Shown here piece after piece: positions 1 to 6,047 of a stretch of DNA of 6,923 nt. Source of the stretch: Bacteroidota bacterium (lineage in GTDB: Bacteria; Bacteroidota; Bacteroidia; Sphingobacteriales; Sphingobacteriaceae); NCBI GenBank assembly GCA_025355225.1, contig JANYAB010000712.1, positions 1 to 6,923 of the forward strand. Direction: 5' to 3'. The notes under the pieces were generated by a model. That model had not been told where the DNA came from. It did no database searches and worked only from the letters and a program-made list of their open reading frames with translations. The translations under genes and the position numbers were made by a program. Positions within the stretch are counted from its first letter, which is position 1; every line of letters starts with the position of its first letter.

Positions 1-456
1 AAACCATACACTTATGAAGCAAGATCGGCTATAGAGAATTATTCTGAAAACGGCGAACCATTGGCCCATCCCTGGGGCGCTAACTTTCGCGAAGTGGTGA
101 GTTTGTTGAATTACACCTACAATAGATTTGATTTTTCGGGAGAAGCCGATTACGGCCATTACGGTTTGGATATTAACGGTCTGAATTACGGTAAGGATAT
201 TTTTAAAATATATACTTCTCCTGCAAGGCTGTTCGGCAACTATACCGGGCAGGGGTTAACTACAGATTTGTATTATTTTGAGGGTAAGATCGCTTATATG
301 CTCAACCCCAAATACAACCTTAGGATTGAACTCGGCGGAATATTCAGGCAGGAGCAAAACAGCCAGTTTACCGATAGAACAGCGATGCTCACCATCGGAT
401 TGCGTAGTTCGTTCCGTAATTTATATACGGATTTGGCAAGTTATAAAATGCATTGA
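1..456 (+). CDS. remB: RemB-like gliding motility / outer-membrane protein, C-terminal part (5' end outside window)
   Basis: The frame is open from base 1 to the TGA at 454-456, so 151 residues of a longer protein are present and no start is assigned. The fragment contains PLAHPWGANFREVV at about residues 20-33, followed by alternating Tyr/Gly-rich strands (GLDINGLNYGKDIFKIY, GQGLTTDLYYFEGKIAYML) and a terminal stretch ending LTIGLRSSFRNLY. I recognise this pattern from RemB-type proteins, which in Flavobacterium are linked to gliding motility and are probably outer-membrane beta-barrels. Seen here: the motif and the barrel-like strand pattern. Known of the family: surface/outer-membrane role. 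Oddity: after RNLY the protein continues TDLASYKMH and its stop overlaps the left copy of the 25-bp repeat, so the natural C-terminus may have been altered by the neighbouring insertion. A different Bacteroidota outer-membrane barrel, such as a Wzi-like protein, is possible. Confidence 0.62.
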   Translation, partial: KPYTYEARSAIENYSENGEPLAHPWGANFREVVSLLNYTYNRFDFSGEADYGHYGLDINGLNYGKDIFKIYTSPARLFGNYTGQGLTTDLYYFEGKIAYMLNPKYNLRIELGGIFRQEQNSQFTDRTAMLTIGLRSSFRNLYTDLASYKMH

Positions 457-480
457 TGGTAGCCAATAAGATTATGGCGC
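456..480 (+). repeat. Left copy of 25-bp direct repeat, putative attachment site in RHS core codons
   Basis: This 25-bp sequence matches 6363-6387 with one mismatch (A at 469 here, C at 6376 there). It ends in GATTATGGCGC, which codes DYGA of the RHS core motif DYGARFYDP. In the RHS frame, starting from the G at 455, it reads D-G-S-Q-stop-D-Y-G-A: the A at 469 turns the usual Tyr codon TAC into TAA. The A of the remB stop codon is its first base. I infer that it is the left att site of the recombinase module at 4208-6047. Confidence 0.65.
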
Positions 481-1297
481 TCGTTTCTATGATCCGGTAA
501 TTGCGAGATGGAATACCATTGATCCATTGGCTGAGAAGTCGAGAAGGTGGTCACCTTATAATTATGTTGAAGATAATCCGATCAGAAACATTGATCCCGA
601 TGGAATGGAACTTTATCCGGTTATAACTATAACAAATGAGGTAATCGGTCAAACTCAACAAAGAGTATTGGGTTATTCCAGTTCAAACGGTAATTCAGTA
701 CCTGTGACAAATGTAAACGTCTATAGAGCTACTTTAACCGATACTGAAGATCCCAGTGTTCATGTTTCATTTGGTGTAACACGGGATGCATATGTTGTAA
801 CGCCTGCTAATTCAAACGAAACAAATGGAGGAAAGGGGTATGGTCCAGAAACTGCCAGTAATATAGGTTTCGAACCTGCAAAGGGAAGCTCAAATACTTA
901 TCAGGCAACACCAGTACCTGGTGGAGTTCCTAATGGCTCTGGTAACCCTGCTTTGAAACTTAGCCAAGATGGAAGCACCACATTGCCCTCAACGAATAGA
1001 CAAGCTGCTGTAGATATAGGAGTCGCTAAGAATCCAAACACTGCTACTGGAGTTGAGGTTCATGTTGGCGGAAATTTCACAAATGGAGCAGGGTCGAGCG
1101 TTGCCGGATCACAGGCTTGTTTTGGCATTGTAAACCCCGGCAACTCTCCAAGTAATACCTCTAATACGATGACTGGAAATGTGATAAACACTGCTATTAA
1201 TCAAGCTAATAAAAGTCAAACTGACCCTGGACGAATTGATGTTGTAGTTCAGAGACGAGGGGCCAGCAAACCAGGTGATAAAACTGTAGGGCAATGA
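470..1297 (+). CDS. Orphan RHS C-terminal tip: RHS core remnant fused to a putative L,D-transpeptidase-like toxin domain
   Basis: From 470 the frame reads DYGARFYDPVIARWNTIDPL, then RRWSPYNYVEDNPIRNIDPDGM (bases 542-607), the conserved end of the RHS/YD-repeat core, where the shell closes and the variable toxin begins. The thousands of bases of YD repeats that should precede it are absent; remB sits there, and a TAA at 467-469 closes the frame just upstream. No convincing start exists: the candidates are TTG at 527 or the first in-frame ATG at 605, after the core motif. The variable part is Asn/Ser/Thr/Gly-rich and ends with a putative active site: His at 1061-1063 (VEVHVGG) and, 19 residues on, Cys at 1118-1120 (GSQACFGIV). 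The spacing H-x15-S-x-x-C resembles the H-x(14-17)-S/T-H-G-C signature of L,D-transpeptidase (YkuD/Tlde1-like) domains, though the HG before Cys is QA. Inference: a peptidoglycan-targeting polymorphic toxin, probably silent here. It overlaps the next gene by 4 bases (ATGA). Confidence 0.72.
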   Translation, partial: DYGARFYDPVIARWNTIDPLAEKSRRWSPYNYVEDNPIRNIDPDGMELYPVITITNEVIGQTQQRVLGYSSSNGNSVPVTNVNVYRATLTDTEDPSVHVSFGVTRDAYVVTPANSNETNGGKGYGPETASNIGFEPAKGSSNTYQATPVPGGVPNGSGNPALKLSQDGSTTLPSTNRQAAVDIGVAKNPNTATGVEVHVGGNFTNGAGSSVAGSQACFGIVNPGNSPSNTSNTMTGNVINTAINQANKSQTDPGRIDVVVQRRGASKPGDKTVGQ

Positions 1298-1758
1298 GAA
1301 ATATGATCTTATTATTTGTAATTAGCTTCATGGCCAATTACAATCTGAGCAATAAAAAAATACAGGTAGTAGAAAGGACTGAAGCAATGTTAATAAACAA
1401 GGGCTATGTTGTTTTGAATAGCGACAGTGTTTTTGAGTTTCAAAATAAGAAGTACTTGATTAAAACAAGAGAATTCTTTGATGAAAATGGCGAGTTAAAT
1501 CATGCTATGCTTTGGAGCGAAATGGGTTATGAAGATTGGCCAAAGAAAAACATGGCCAAAATCAAGCATTTCTTAGATGATTACGGTTTTAGTCATTTTA
1601 TTAATGCATGGCTAATTGACAATCAGCATATTAAAATCAACTCGAACACGGGTTTAATAAGAGGAATTGATGAAAAGCGGAGAATAATCTATTATAACAT
1701 TGATAGAGATAAAAACCCTAATAAGATAGTTTATCTGCATAGAATAATTTATAAATAA
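1294..1758 (+). CDS. Putative immunity protein of the RHS toxin tip (hypothetical, N-terminal signal/anchor)
   Basis: This is a 154-residue protein whose ATG overlaps the toxin stop as ATGA, the usual tight toxin-immunity coupling. No family is recognised. The N-terminus MRNMILLFVISFM is a hydrophobic run that could act as a signal peptide or short membrane anchor, with no lipobox Cys. Export would suit protection against a toxin that acts on the cell wall. Met-4 at 1303 is an alternative start and would keep most of that run. The rest is polar and rich in Lys, Ile, Asn and aromatic residues (MLWSEMGYEDWPKKN, GFSHFINAWLI), with a basic end (YLHRIIYK). It is AT-rich compared with the recombinase operon. 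The immunity role is inferred only from position, overlap and length. The stop codon lies inside the left arm of a strong hairpin at 1755-1795. Confidence 0.6.
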   Translation: MRNMILLFVISFMANYNLSNKKIQVVERTEAMLINKGYVVLNSDSVFEFQNKKYLIKTREFFDENGELNHAMLWSEMGYEDWPKKNMAKIKHFLDDYGFSHFINAWLIDNQHIKINSNTGLIRGIDEKRRIIYYNIDRDKNPNKIVYLHRIIYK

Positions 1759-1795
1759 TAACGAAGCCTGGCCGGGCGCTGGGCTTCGTTATTAT
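1755..1795 (+). terminator. Hairpin overlapping the immunity gene stop, probable terminator
   Basis: A perfect 14-bp stem (1755-1768 with 1782-1795, core AACGAAGCC / GGCTTCGTT) encloses a 13-base GC-rich loop. The stop TAA (1756-1758) sits in the left arm. No T-run follows on the plus strand (GTAAAAAAATAAAA), whereas the minus strand does have a T-rich tail. It may therefore end transcripts from the right better than from the left, or act as a 3' stability hairpin. Confidence 0.6.
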
Positions 1796-1812
1796 GTAAA
1801 AAAATAAAACCG

Positions 1813-2022
1813 ATGAAAAGCCTAATCCTGCTAACATTATTAAGCCTGGCTTTTACAGCCGGAGCACAAACGGCGGCTCAAAGAGATAGCGCCCACCGGG
1901 ATAGTGTCCACCGCAAATACCATCTTATGCGTAGAGATCCTAAACAAAATAACCCATACACATTCGCCGATAGTGTAAAGGCTAAAAAGATAGCCGAAAA
2001 ACCGAAGAAAAAAATAAGATAA
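1813..2022 (+). CDS. Small secreted basic protein, hypothetical
   Basis: This is a 69-residue protein with a clear signal peptide: basic start MKS, hydrophobic core LILLTLLSLAFTAG, and a likely cleavage after AQ at about residue 19. The mature part of about 50 residues is highly polar and basic, contains a short internal repeat (RDSAHRDSVHRK) and ends in a Lys-rich tail (KPKKKIR). No domain is recognised. The leader is A-rich (AAAAAAATAAAACCG before the ATG), as usual for Bacteroidota genes without Shine-Dalgarno sequences. It sits just after the hairpin that closes the toxin-immunity pair and has its own downstream terminator, so it forms a separate short unit. It could be cargo of the element. 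The role is unknown. Confidence 0.62.
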   Translation: MKSLILLTLLSLAFTAGAQTAAQRDSAHRDSVHRKYHLMRRDPKQNNPYTFADSVKAKKIAEKPKKKIR

Positions 2023-2032
2023 TGTAAAAAGT

Positions 2033-2057
2033 AAAGTCCCTTAACCGGGGCTTTTTT
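2033..2057 (+). terminator. Rho-independent terminator after the small secreted protein
   Basis: The stem is AAAGTCCC (2033-2040) with GGGGCTTT (2047-2054), eight pairs including one G-T, and a 6-base loop TTAACC. A run of six T residues lies at 2052-2057. It stands between converging genes and ends just before the stop of the minus-strand regulator, so it may serve both directions, with a weaker T-tail on the minus strand. Confidence 0.75.
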
Positions 2058-2059
2058 GG

Positions 2060-2404
2060 TTAAAGCGCGTAAGTTTTACGGGCTTTAGCATCCCTAAGCA
2101 AGCCATCGAGAGCATATAAAATACCATCTCTGTCAGGGTCGGAAAGTGAGTTAAGTTCGTTTAGCCGTTTAAGCATGGCCGGGTCTTTAAATAAGTCCAT
2201 ATCATCAGTTTCACCCGATAGGTAACCCAAAGTAGTACCAATGTATTTGGCTATGTTACGAGCTACTTCAATAGATGGCTTCATTTCATCACGCTCATAC
2301 TTACCGATAACGCTATAAGAAGTTTTTAGCAGCTTAGCAAGATCCTGCTGTGAAAGCTTTTTAGCTTCCCTGCATTCCCTTAATCTCTTACCAAATGTGC
2401 TCAT
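2060..2404 (-). CDS. XRE-family helix-turn-helix transcriptional regulator
   Basis: This is a 114-residue DNA-binding protein starting MSTFGKRLRECREAKKLS. The helix-turn-helix is classic XRE/Cro type: SQQDLAKLLKTSYSVIGKYE at about residues 18-37, followed by KPSIEVARNIAKYIGTTLGYL. The C-terminal part (DPAMLKRLNELNSLSDPDRD to the end) is helical and may mediate dimerisation. An upstream in-frame ATG at 2434 lies inside the promoter -7 box at 2424-2431, so the usable starts are Met codons at 2410 or 2404. I choose 2404 because the fold begins there. It is transcribed divergently from the ATPase-recombinase operon, with about 180 bases between the start codons. By analogy with mobile-element repressors it probably represses that operon and itself; this is inference. 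Confidence 0.85.
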   Translation of the reverse strand: MSTFGKRLRECREAKKLSQQDLAKLLKTSYSVIGKYERDEMKPSIEVARNIAKYIGTTLGYLSGETDDMDLFKDPAMLKRLNELNSLSDPDRDGILYALDGLLRDAKARKTYAL

Positions 2405-2423
2405 GATCATCTTGCTGTACTTA

Positions 2424-2451
2424 CAAATATACATACCTTAAACAGTACAAT
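2424..2451 (-). promoter_or_regulatory. Bacteroidota-type promoter for the XRE regulator
   Basis: On the minus strand TATATTTG (plus 2424-2431) matches the -7 consensus TAnnTTTG. An upstream TTG (plus 2448-2450) serves as the -33 element, 16 bases away. The box overlaps the first possible ATG of the regulator, which supports a start at 2404-2410. An inverted pair TGTACT (2416-2421) / AGTACA (2444-2449) brackets the -7 box and could be an operator. Confidence 0.55.
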
Positions 2452-2584
2452 AAAATTCAAACTCCATGCCTTAAAAGGCACTATAAAGAATAAAAAAGCT
2501 TAATAATAGTAAATTATGTTTTGTATTAATCTTTTATAAAATATATTTGTATCTTATTGAGTATAATAAATCTTTTCTCAAAGG
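2435..2584. other. AT-rich divergent control region with small palindromes
   Basis: This gene-free stretch separates the regulator from the ATPase-recombinase operon. It contains TGCCTT-AA-AAGGCA (2467-2480), a 6-bp-arm palindrome, and a weak TTATT/AATAA pair (2554-2569) just after the operon -7 box. Either could be a regulator-binding site. No small open frame with a credible start was seen. Confidence 0.4.
2520..2549 (+). promoter_or_regulatory. Bacteroidota-type promoter of the ATPase-recombinase operon
   Basis: TTTG (2520-2523), an 18-base spacer and TATATTTG (2542-2549) closely match the Bacteroidota sigma-ABfr consensus TTTG-N17-23-TAnnTTTG. Transcription would start near 2556, leaving a leader of about 30 bases before the ATG at 2585. 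Confidence 0.7.
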
Positions 2585-4201
2585 ATGCAAAAATCCACTA
2601 AGCTTATCACGGATAACCCTGAACTACTGCTTTATCTTGACGGCAAGCTGCACATTACCGTACTCGGTGGTATCAAGCTGACCGGCTTTGACCGTTTAAA
2701 GGTGACGCTTAAACTGGTAAACACGGATGATAAGCTAAACGTCTTTCGCCATAGCTTAGACCTTTACAACAGCATCCAAACCGAACAACTGATCGAGAAA
2801 TCAGCCGATGCACTGGACATGGGCACCCGTGAGATCAGCACGGCCATAACGCAGCTTACAACTGCATTGGAAAGCTACCGTTCAGAACGTTTGGAGGCCA
2901 TGAAGCCCAAACAGCCGGAAAAGAAACAGCTTACCGAAGCCGAGCGCAAAGCGGCCATGGCTTACTTAAAAAGCCCCAACCTATTAGACAGAACCAGGCA
3001 GGCCATCGGCCAAAGCGGTATCGTAGGCGAAGAAACCAACGCCCTGATCGCTTATCTTATTTACACATCAAGAACCCGTGAAACCCCTTTACACCTGTTA
3101 TGCCTGGGCGCAAGCGGCACAGGTAAGACCTGGTTACAGGAAAAAGTAGGCGAACTGATACCCGAAGAAGATAAACTGGAAATCACCACGCTAAGCGTAA
3201 ACGCTTTTTATTACTTCGGCAAGGATGAACTGAAATATAAGCTGTTGTTACTTGAAGATATGGACGGCGCAGAAGATGTGCTGTACCCGATCAGGGAATT
3301 GCAAAGCAAGCGCAAGATCAGCAAAACGGTAACCCTGAAAGACAGCAAGGGCAACCCCAAAACCATCACCCTGCAAGTAGAGGGGCCGGTTTGTATCAGT
3401 GGCTGCACCACGAGGGAGCAGATGTATGAAGACAATGCGAACCGCTGCATCCTGCTTTATATGGATAACAGCCCGGAGCAGGACGTAAAGATCATGGACT
3501 ACCAGCGTAAAATGAGTGCCGGGCTGATTGACCGGTATGAAGAAAAGAAAGTACGGGAAGCTTTGAAGAACGTGCAGCGCATGTTAAAACCTGTCAGCGT
3601 TAAAAACCCTTACGCACCTTACCTGCAATTGCCGGAAGCTGTTTTTAAGCCACGGCGCACCATGCTTTTATTGCTGTTATTCACGGAAACCATTACCTAC
3701 TACCACCAGTACCAAAGGGAACTGAAAACGGACGAGGATACCGGAGAGCAGTATATTGAAACTACCATAGAGGACATACAGGCCGCTTTTAGCTTACTGG
3801 AAACCACCTTACTTAAAAAGAGCGACGAGTTAAACGATGCCTGCCGTTCATTCTTTGAAAAGCTTAAAACCTACCTGAAAGAACAGGACACCGAAACTTT
3901 CTATAGCAAGGCAGTACGTGCCGCATTCCGGTTAAGCCCGAGCAGCATAGGCCGCTACCTGTTTGAACTGGAACGGATGGGCTATATCAAAATCGCCAAA
4001 GGAAGTCGTTATAAGGGCTTTGAGTATAAAATACAAAGCTGGAACGACCTCGAAAACTTAGCGAACGATGCGCAAAGTATGGTTAAATCCATCCTTGAAA
4101 ACATCCAGTTAGTAACCCGTATCCCACCGGTAACCCAAAGCCTTAATGGGTTACATAAAATGCAGAAAATCAGTGCAAAGGATGCAGTAACCCCCGAGTA
4201 A
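2585..4201 (+). CDS. Primase/helicase-like AAA+ ATPase of the mobile element
   Basis: This is a 538-residue cytoplasmic protein. Walker A is GASGTGKT at residues 175-182. Walker B is LLLLED at 220-225. A sensor-1-like stretch (VCISGCTTREQM) and a possible arginine finger (EDNANRC) follow at about 262-290. The N-terminus (ITVLGGIKLTGFDRLKVTLK, then a DLYN motif and a helical LTTALESYR) resembles the region that follows the CHC2/Toprim part in primases of Bacteroidota mobile elements, but the zinc finger and Toprim domain are missing. A winged-helix-like segment lies at about 437-470 (FRLSPSSIGRYLFELERMGY). Seen: an intact P-loop ATPase with a C-terminal DNA-binding-like domain. Inferred: it remodels or unwinds element DNA, for replication of the excised form or for helping the recombinases. 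The first recombinase gene begins 6 bases after its stop, and a clear promoter precedes it. Confidence 0.75.
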   Translation: MQKSTKLITDNPELLLYLDGKLHITVLGGIKLTGFDRLKVTLKLVNTDDKLNVFRHSLDLYNSIQTEQLIEKSADALDMGTREISTAITQLTTALESYRSERLEAMKPKQPEKKQLTEAERKAAMAYLKSPNLLDRTRQAIGQSGIVGEETNALIAYLIYTSRTRETPLHLLCLGASGTGKTWLQEKVGELIPEEDKLEITTLSVNAFYYFGKDELKYKLLLLEDMDGAEDVLYPIRELQSKRKISKTVTLKDSKGNPKTITLQVEGPVCISGCTTREQMYEDNANRCILLYMDNSPEQDVKIMDYQRKMSAGLIDRYEEKKVREALKNVQRMLKPVSVKNPYAPYLQLPEAVFKPRRTMLLLLLFTETITYYHQYQRELKTDEDTGEQYIETTIEDIQAAFSLLETTLLKKSDELNDACRSFFEKLKTYLKEQDTETFYSKAVRAAFRLSPSSIGRYLFELERMGYIKIAKGSRYKGFEYKIQSWNDLENLANDAQSMVKSILENIQLVTRIPPVTQSLNGLHKMQKISAKDAVTPE

Positions 4202-4207
4202 CAGAAA

Positions 4208-5101
4208 ATGCAAGGCACCCTTTATAATCCGCTCTATATCCGCCTGCAGGCAGGCTTTAGCCAATGGCTGCGCATCCTCAACTTTGAACCAAGCAGCCCG
4301 CGCGATATGCCTAAAATCCTAACCGAGTTCCTGATCTATCTGCAAGATAACAATTGCCACCGCCCACATGATATACAGCAGGAGCATTTGAAAAAGTACA
4401 TGGAACACCTGCACGAGCGGCCAAGCAAAACGGCAGCCGGTGCGATCAGTCTTAACTATATCCGTAAGCACTTGCAGGTGATCCGCAAGTTTAGCCGTTA
4501 CCTGACGGAGAGCGGGCAGGAAAGCTTTACGGTAAAACAGCGCATCAAAGGCAAAAGCACCAACGTGAAATGTATTCTTAACCTTGCCGAGATCAGCAGC
4601 TTATATGAAGCTGTAAAAGATGATACCTTGGGCTTGCGGGATAAAGCTATACTGGCTTTGTACTATGGTTGCGGCCTGCGTAAAAACGAGGGTGCCAATA
4701 TCAATGTTAAAGACATCCTGTTAGATAAGGAACTGGTTTACGTGCGCAAAGGCAAGGGTTACAAAGAACGTTACGTACCGCTTGCCGGTACAGGAAAAGC
4801 CGATTTGGAGAACTATATTCTGTATGGCCGCCCACTTTTGGCAACGGATAAAAAGGAAGATGCTCTATTATTGAACGTAAACGGCACACGTTTAAGCGGC
4901 CACATGGCCTATGAACGGCTGCAAAAGTTAAAGGGCATAGCGAAGATAAAAAAGCCCGCAGGCCTGCATACGCTGCGCCACAGCATTGCGAGCCATTTGC
5001 TGCATTCAGGAATGGCTTTAGAACAGATCCAACGCTTTTTAGGGCATAGCAGCATGGAAAGCACACAGATCTACACCCACTTAAAGCATGAACAAATATA
5101 A
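4208..5101 (+). CDS. Tyrosine recombinase/integrase 1 (complete catalytic set)
   Basis: This is a 297-residue tyrosine recombinase. The N-terminal half (about 1-110, including LNYIRKHLQVIRKFSRYL) is a SAM-like core-binding domain. The catalytic half has all expected residues: R158 (GCGLRKNEG), K183 (RKGKGYKERYVP), H254 and R257 (LHTLRHS), H280 (FLGHSS) and the nucleophile Y289 (TQIYTHL). It resembles XerC/XerD-type integrases and should cut and rejoin DNA strands at the att sites through a 3'-phosphotyrosine intermediate. It follows the ATPase by 6 bases and overlaps recombinase 2 by 14 bases (ATG at 5088), so the two are translationally coupled. The paired arrangement recalls the two recombinases of Tn554-type elements and suggests the two proteins act together, perhaps one on each half-site. 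Confidence 0.93.
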   Translation: MQGTLYNPLYIRLQAGFSQWLRILNFEPSSPRDMPKILTEFLIYLQDNNCHRPHDIQQEHLKKYMEHLHERPSKTAAGAISLNYIRKHLQVIRKFSRYLTESGQESFTVKQRIKGKSTNVKCILNLAEISSLYEAVKDDTLGLRDKAILALYYGCGLRKNEGANINVKDILLDKELVYVRKGKGYKERYVPLAGTGKADLENYILYGRPLLATDKKEDALLLNVNGTRLSGHMAYERLQKLKGIAKIKKPAGLHTLRHSIASHLLHSGMALEQIQRFLGHSSMESTQIYTHLKHEQI

Positions 5102-6047
5102 GTTTGCCCCCGCTATACTGGCAGCTTTAGAGCCTTTCAAAGCTTATTTGAAACAGGAACATTATGGTAAAGGGTATATCCGTCAGCATAAAAACTATGC
5201 AGGCATATTCCTGGAATGGGCAGAGAAAGAAAGCCTTGCAGTTGAACAGGTTACTCATGCAGATGTATTAGAGTTTGCCGATCAGCTTAAACAAAACGGC
5301 CATAGCATCCGTCTGATCAACCAGGTGATGCTTGCCGTAAGGTATTACTTCAACTACCTGCAACAGGCGGGACAGGCAGGTTATAATCCCGCAGCCGGTA
5401 TCATTCTGAAAGGTACGATCAGGCACATTCCCCATGACCTGTTAACGTTGTCCGAACTGGAAGTGCTTTATGAAAGCTACCCTGTAAAAGACGAACGAAC
5501 CCACCGCAATAAAGTGATTATAGGCTTACTGGTTTACCAGGCATTGACGAGGGACGAACTGGAAACCCTACGCCCTGAACACCTGAAATTGAGGGAGGGC
5601 AAAATACATATCCCGCCCACCGGCAAATTGAATAGCCGGGAACTTGGTTTGCAGCCCCATCAAATCTTAGACTTGCAGGAATATACACTTATAGTACGTC
5701 CTAAAATACTCGCTGAACGTATGGCCGAGCGTTCCGGCAGGAAGCCGGACAAATACAAAGCGGTGGAAGATATACACCGGCTTTTTGTCAATATGAACGG
5801 GCAGGAAACCATGAAAAATAGCATCCTGCACCTCAACTACGCTTTGCGGAAGATAAACCCGAAGTATAAACACGGGATGCAGATCAGGCAAAGCGTGATA
5901 ACGGAATGGCTAAAAGAAAAGAACCTGCGAACGGTTCAATATATGGCGGGGCACCGCTATATCAGCAGCACCGAGCGATATAAAACCAATAATCTTGAAG
6001 ACCTGAAAGATGCGCTCAACAAACATCATCCGTTCAACCTTTCCTAA
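5088..6047 (+). CDS. Tyrosine recombinase 2, divergent (box II histidine replaced)
   Basis: This is a 319-residue protein with an N-terminal core-binding domain (about 15-110: FKAYLKQEHYGKGYIRQHK, VMLAVRYYFNYLQ) and a tyrosine recombinase catalytic domain. The visible catalytic residues are R155 (ALTRDELETL), K180 (PPTGKLNSREL), R267, H289 (MAGHRY) and Y298 (STERYK). The box II pattern HxxR is changed to MxxR (KHGMQIRQS): the first position is Met-264, and the nearest His is 262, two residues early. It therefore keeps the nucleophile but has a non-standard active site. It starts inside the end of recombinase 1. Beyond its TAA the same frame stays open to 6279, which could mean a C-terminal extension was lost or chance in a GC-richer tail. 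It is probably the partner of recombinase 1 in excision and integration. Confidence 0.88.
   Translation: MNKYKFAPAILAALEPFKAYLKQEHYGKGYIRQHKNYAGIFLEWAEKESLAVEQVTHADVLEFADQLKQNGHSIRLINQVMLAVRYYFNYLQQAGQAGYNPAAGIILKGTIRHIPHDLLTLSELEVLYESYPVKDERTHRNKVIIGLLVYQALTRDELETLRPEHLKLREGKIHIPPTGKLNSRELGLQPHQILDLQEYTLIVRPKILAERMAERSGRKPDKYKAVEDIHRLFVNMNGQETMKNSILHLNYALRKINPKYKHGMQIRQSVITEWLKEKNLRTVQYMAGHRYISSTERYKTNNLEDLKDALNKHHPFNLS

Noticed and set aside
278..469. 63-codon plus-strand frame overlapping the remB end
   Set aside because: Most of it is an out-of-frame shadow of remB. Only its last codons, continuous with the RHS frame, are informative, and these are treated with the left repeat.
1109..1294. 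61-codon minus-strand frame
   Set aside because: It lies antisense inside the RHS tip, has no domain pattern, and the tip frame has recognisable core motifs.
3211..3450. 79-codon minus-strand frame
   Set aside because: It is antisense to the Walker B region of the ATPase and has low-complexity Ser/Leu composition.
4009..4218. 69-codon minus-strand frame
   Set aside because: It is antisense to the ATPase C-terminus and shows no independent coding evidence.
4707..5066. 119-codon minus-strand frame
   Set aside because: It is long but lies wholly antisense to recombinase 1, whose catalytic residues are all present. Its Cys/Leu-rich translation looks like a shadow.
5667..5891. 74-codon minus-strand frame
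   Set aside because: It is antisense to recombinase 2, with no domain or promoter.
4208..6047. Recombinase-in-trio (RIT) element
   Set aside because: Only two recombinases are present; the third upstream gene is an ATPase, so RIT does not fit.
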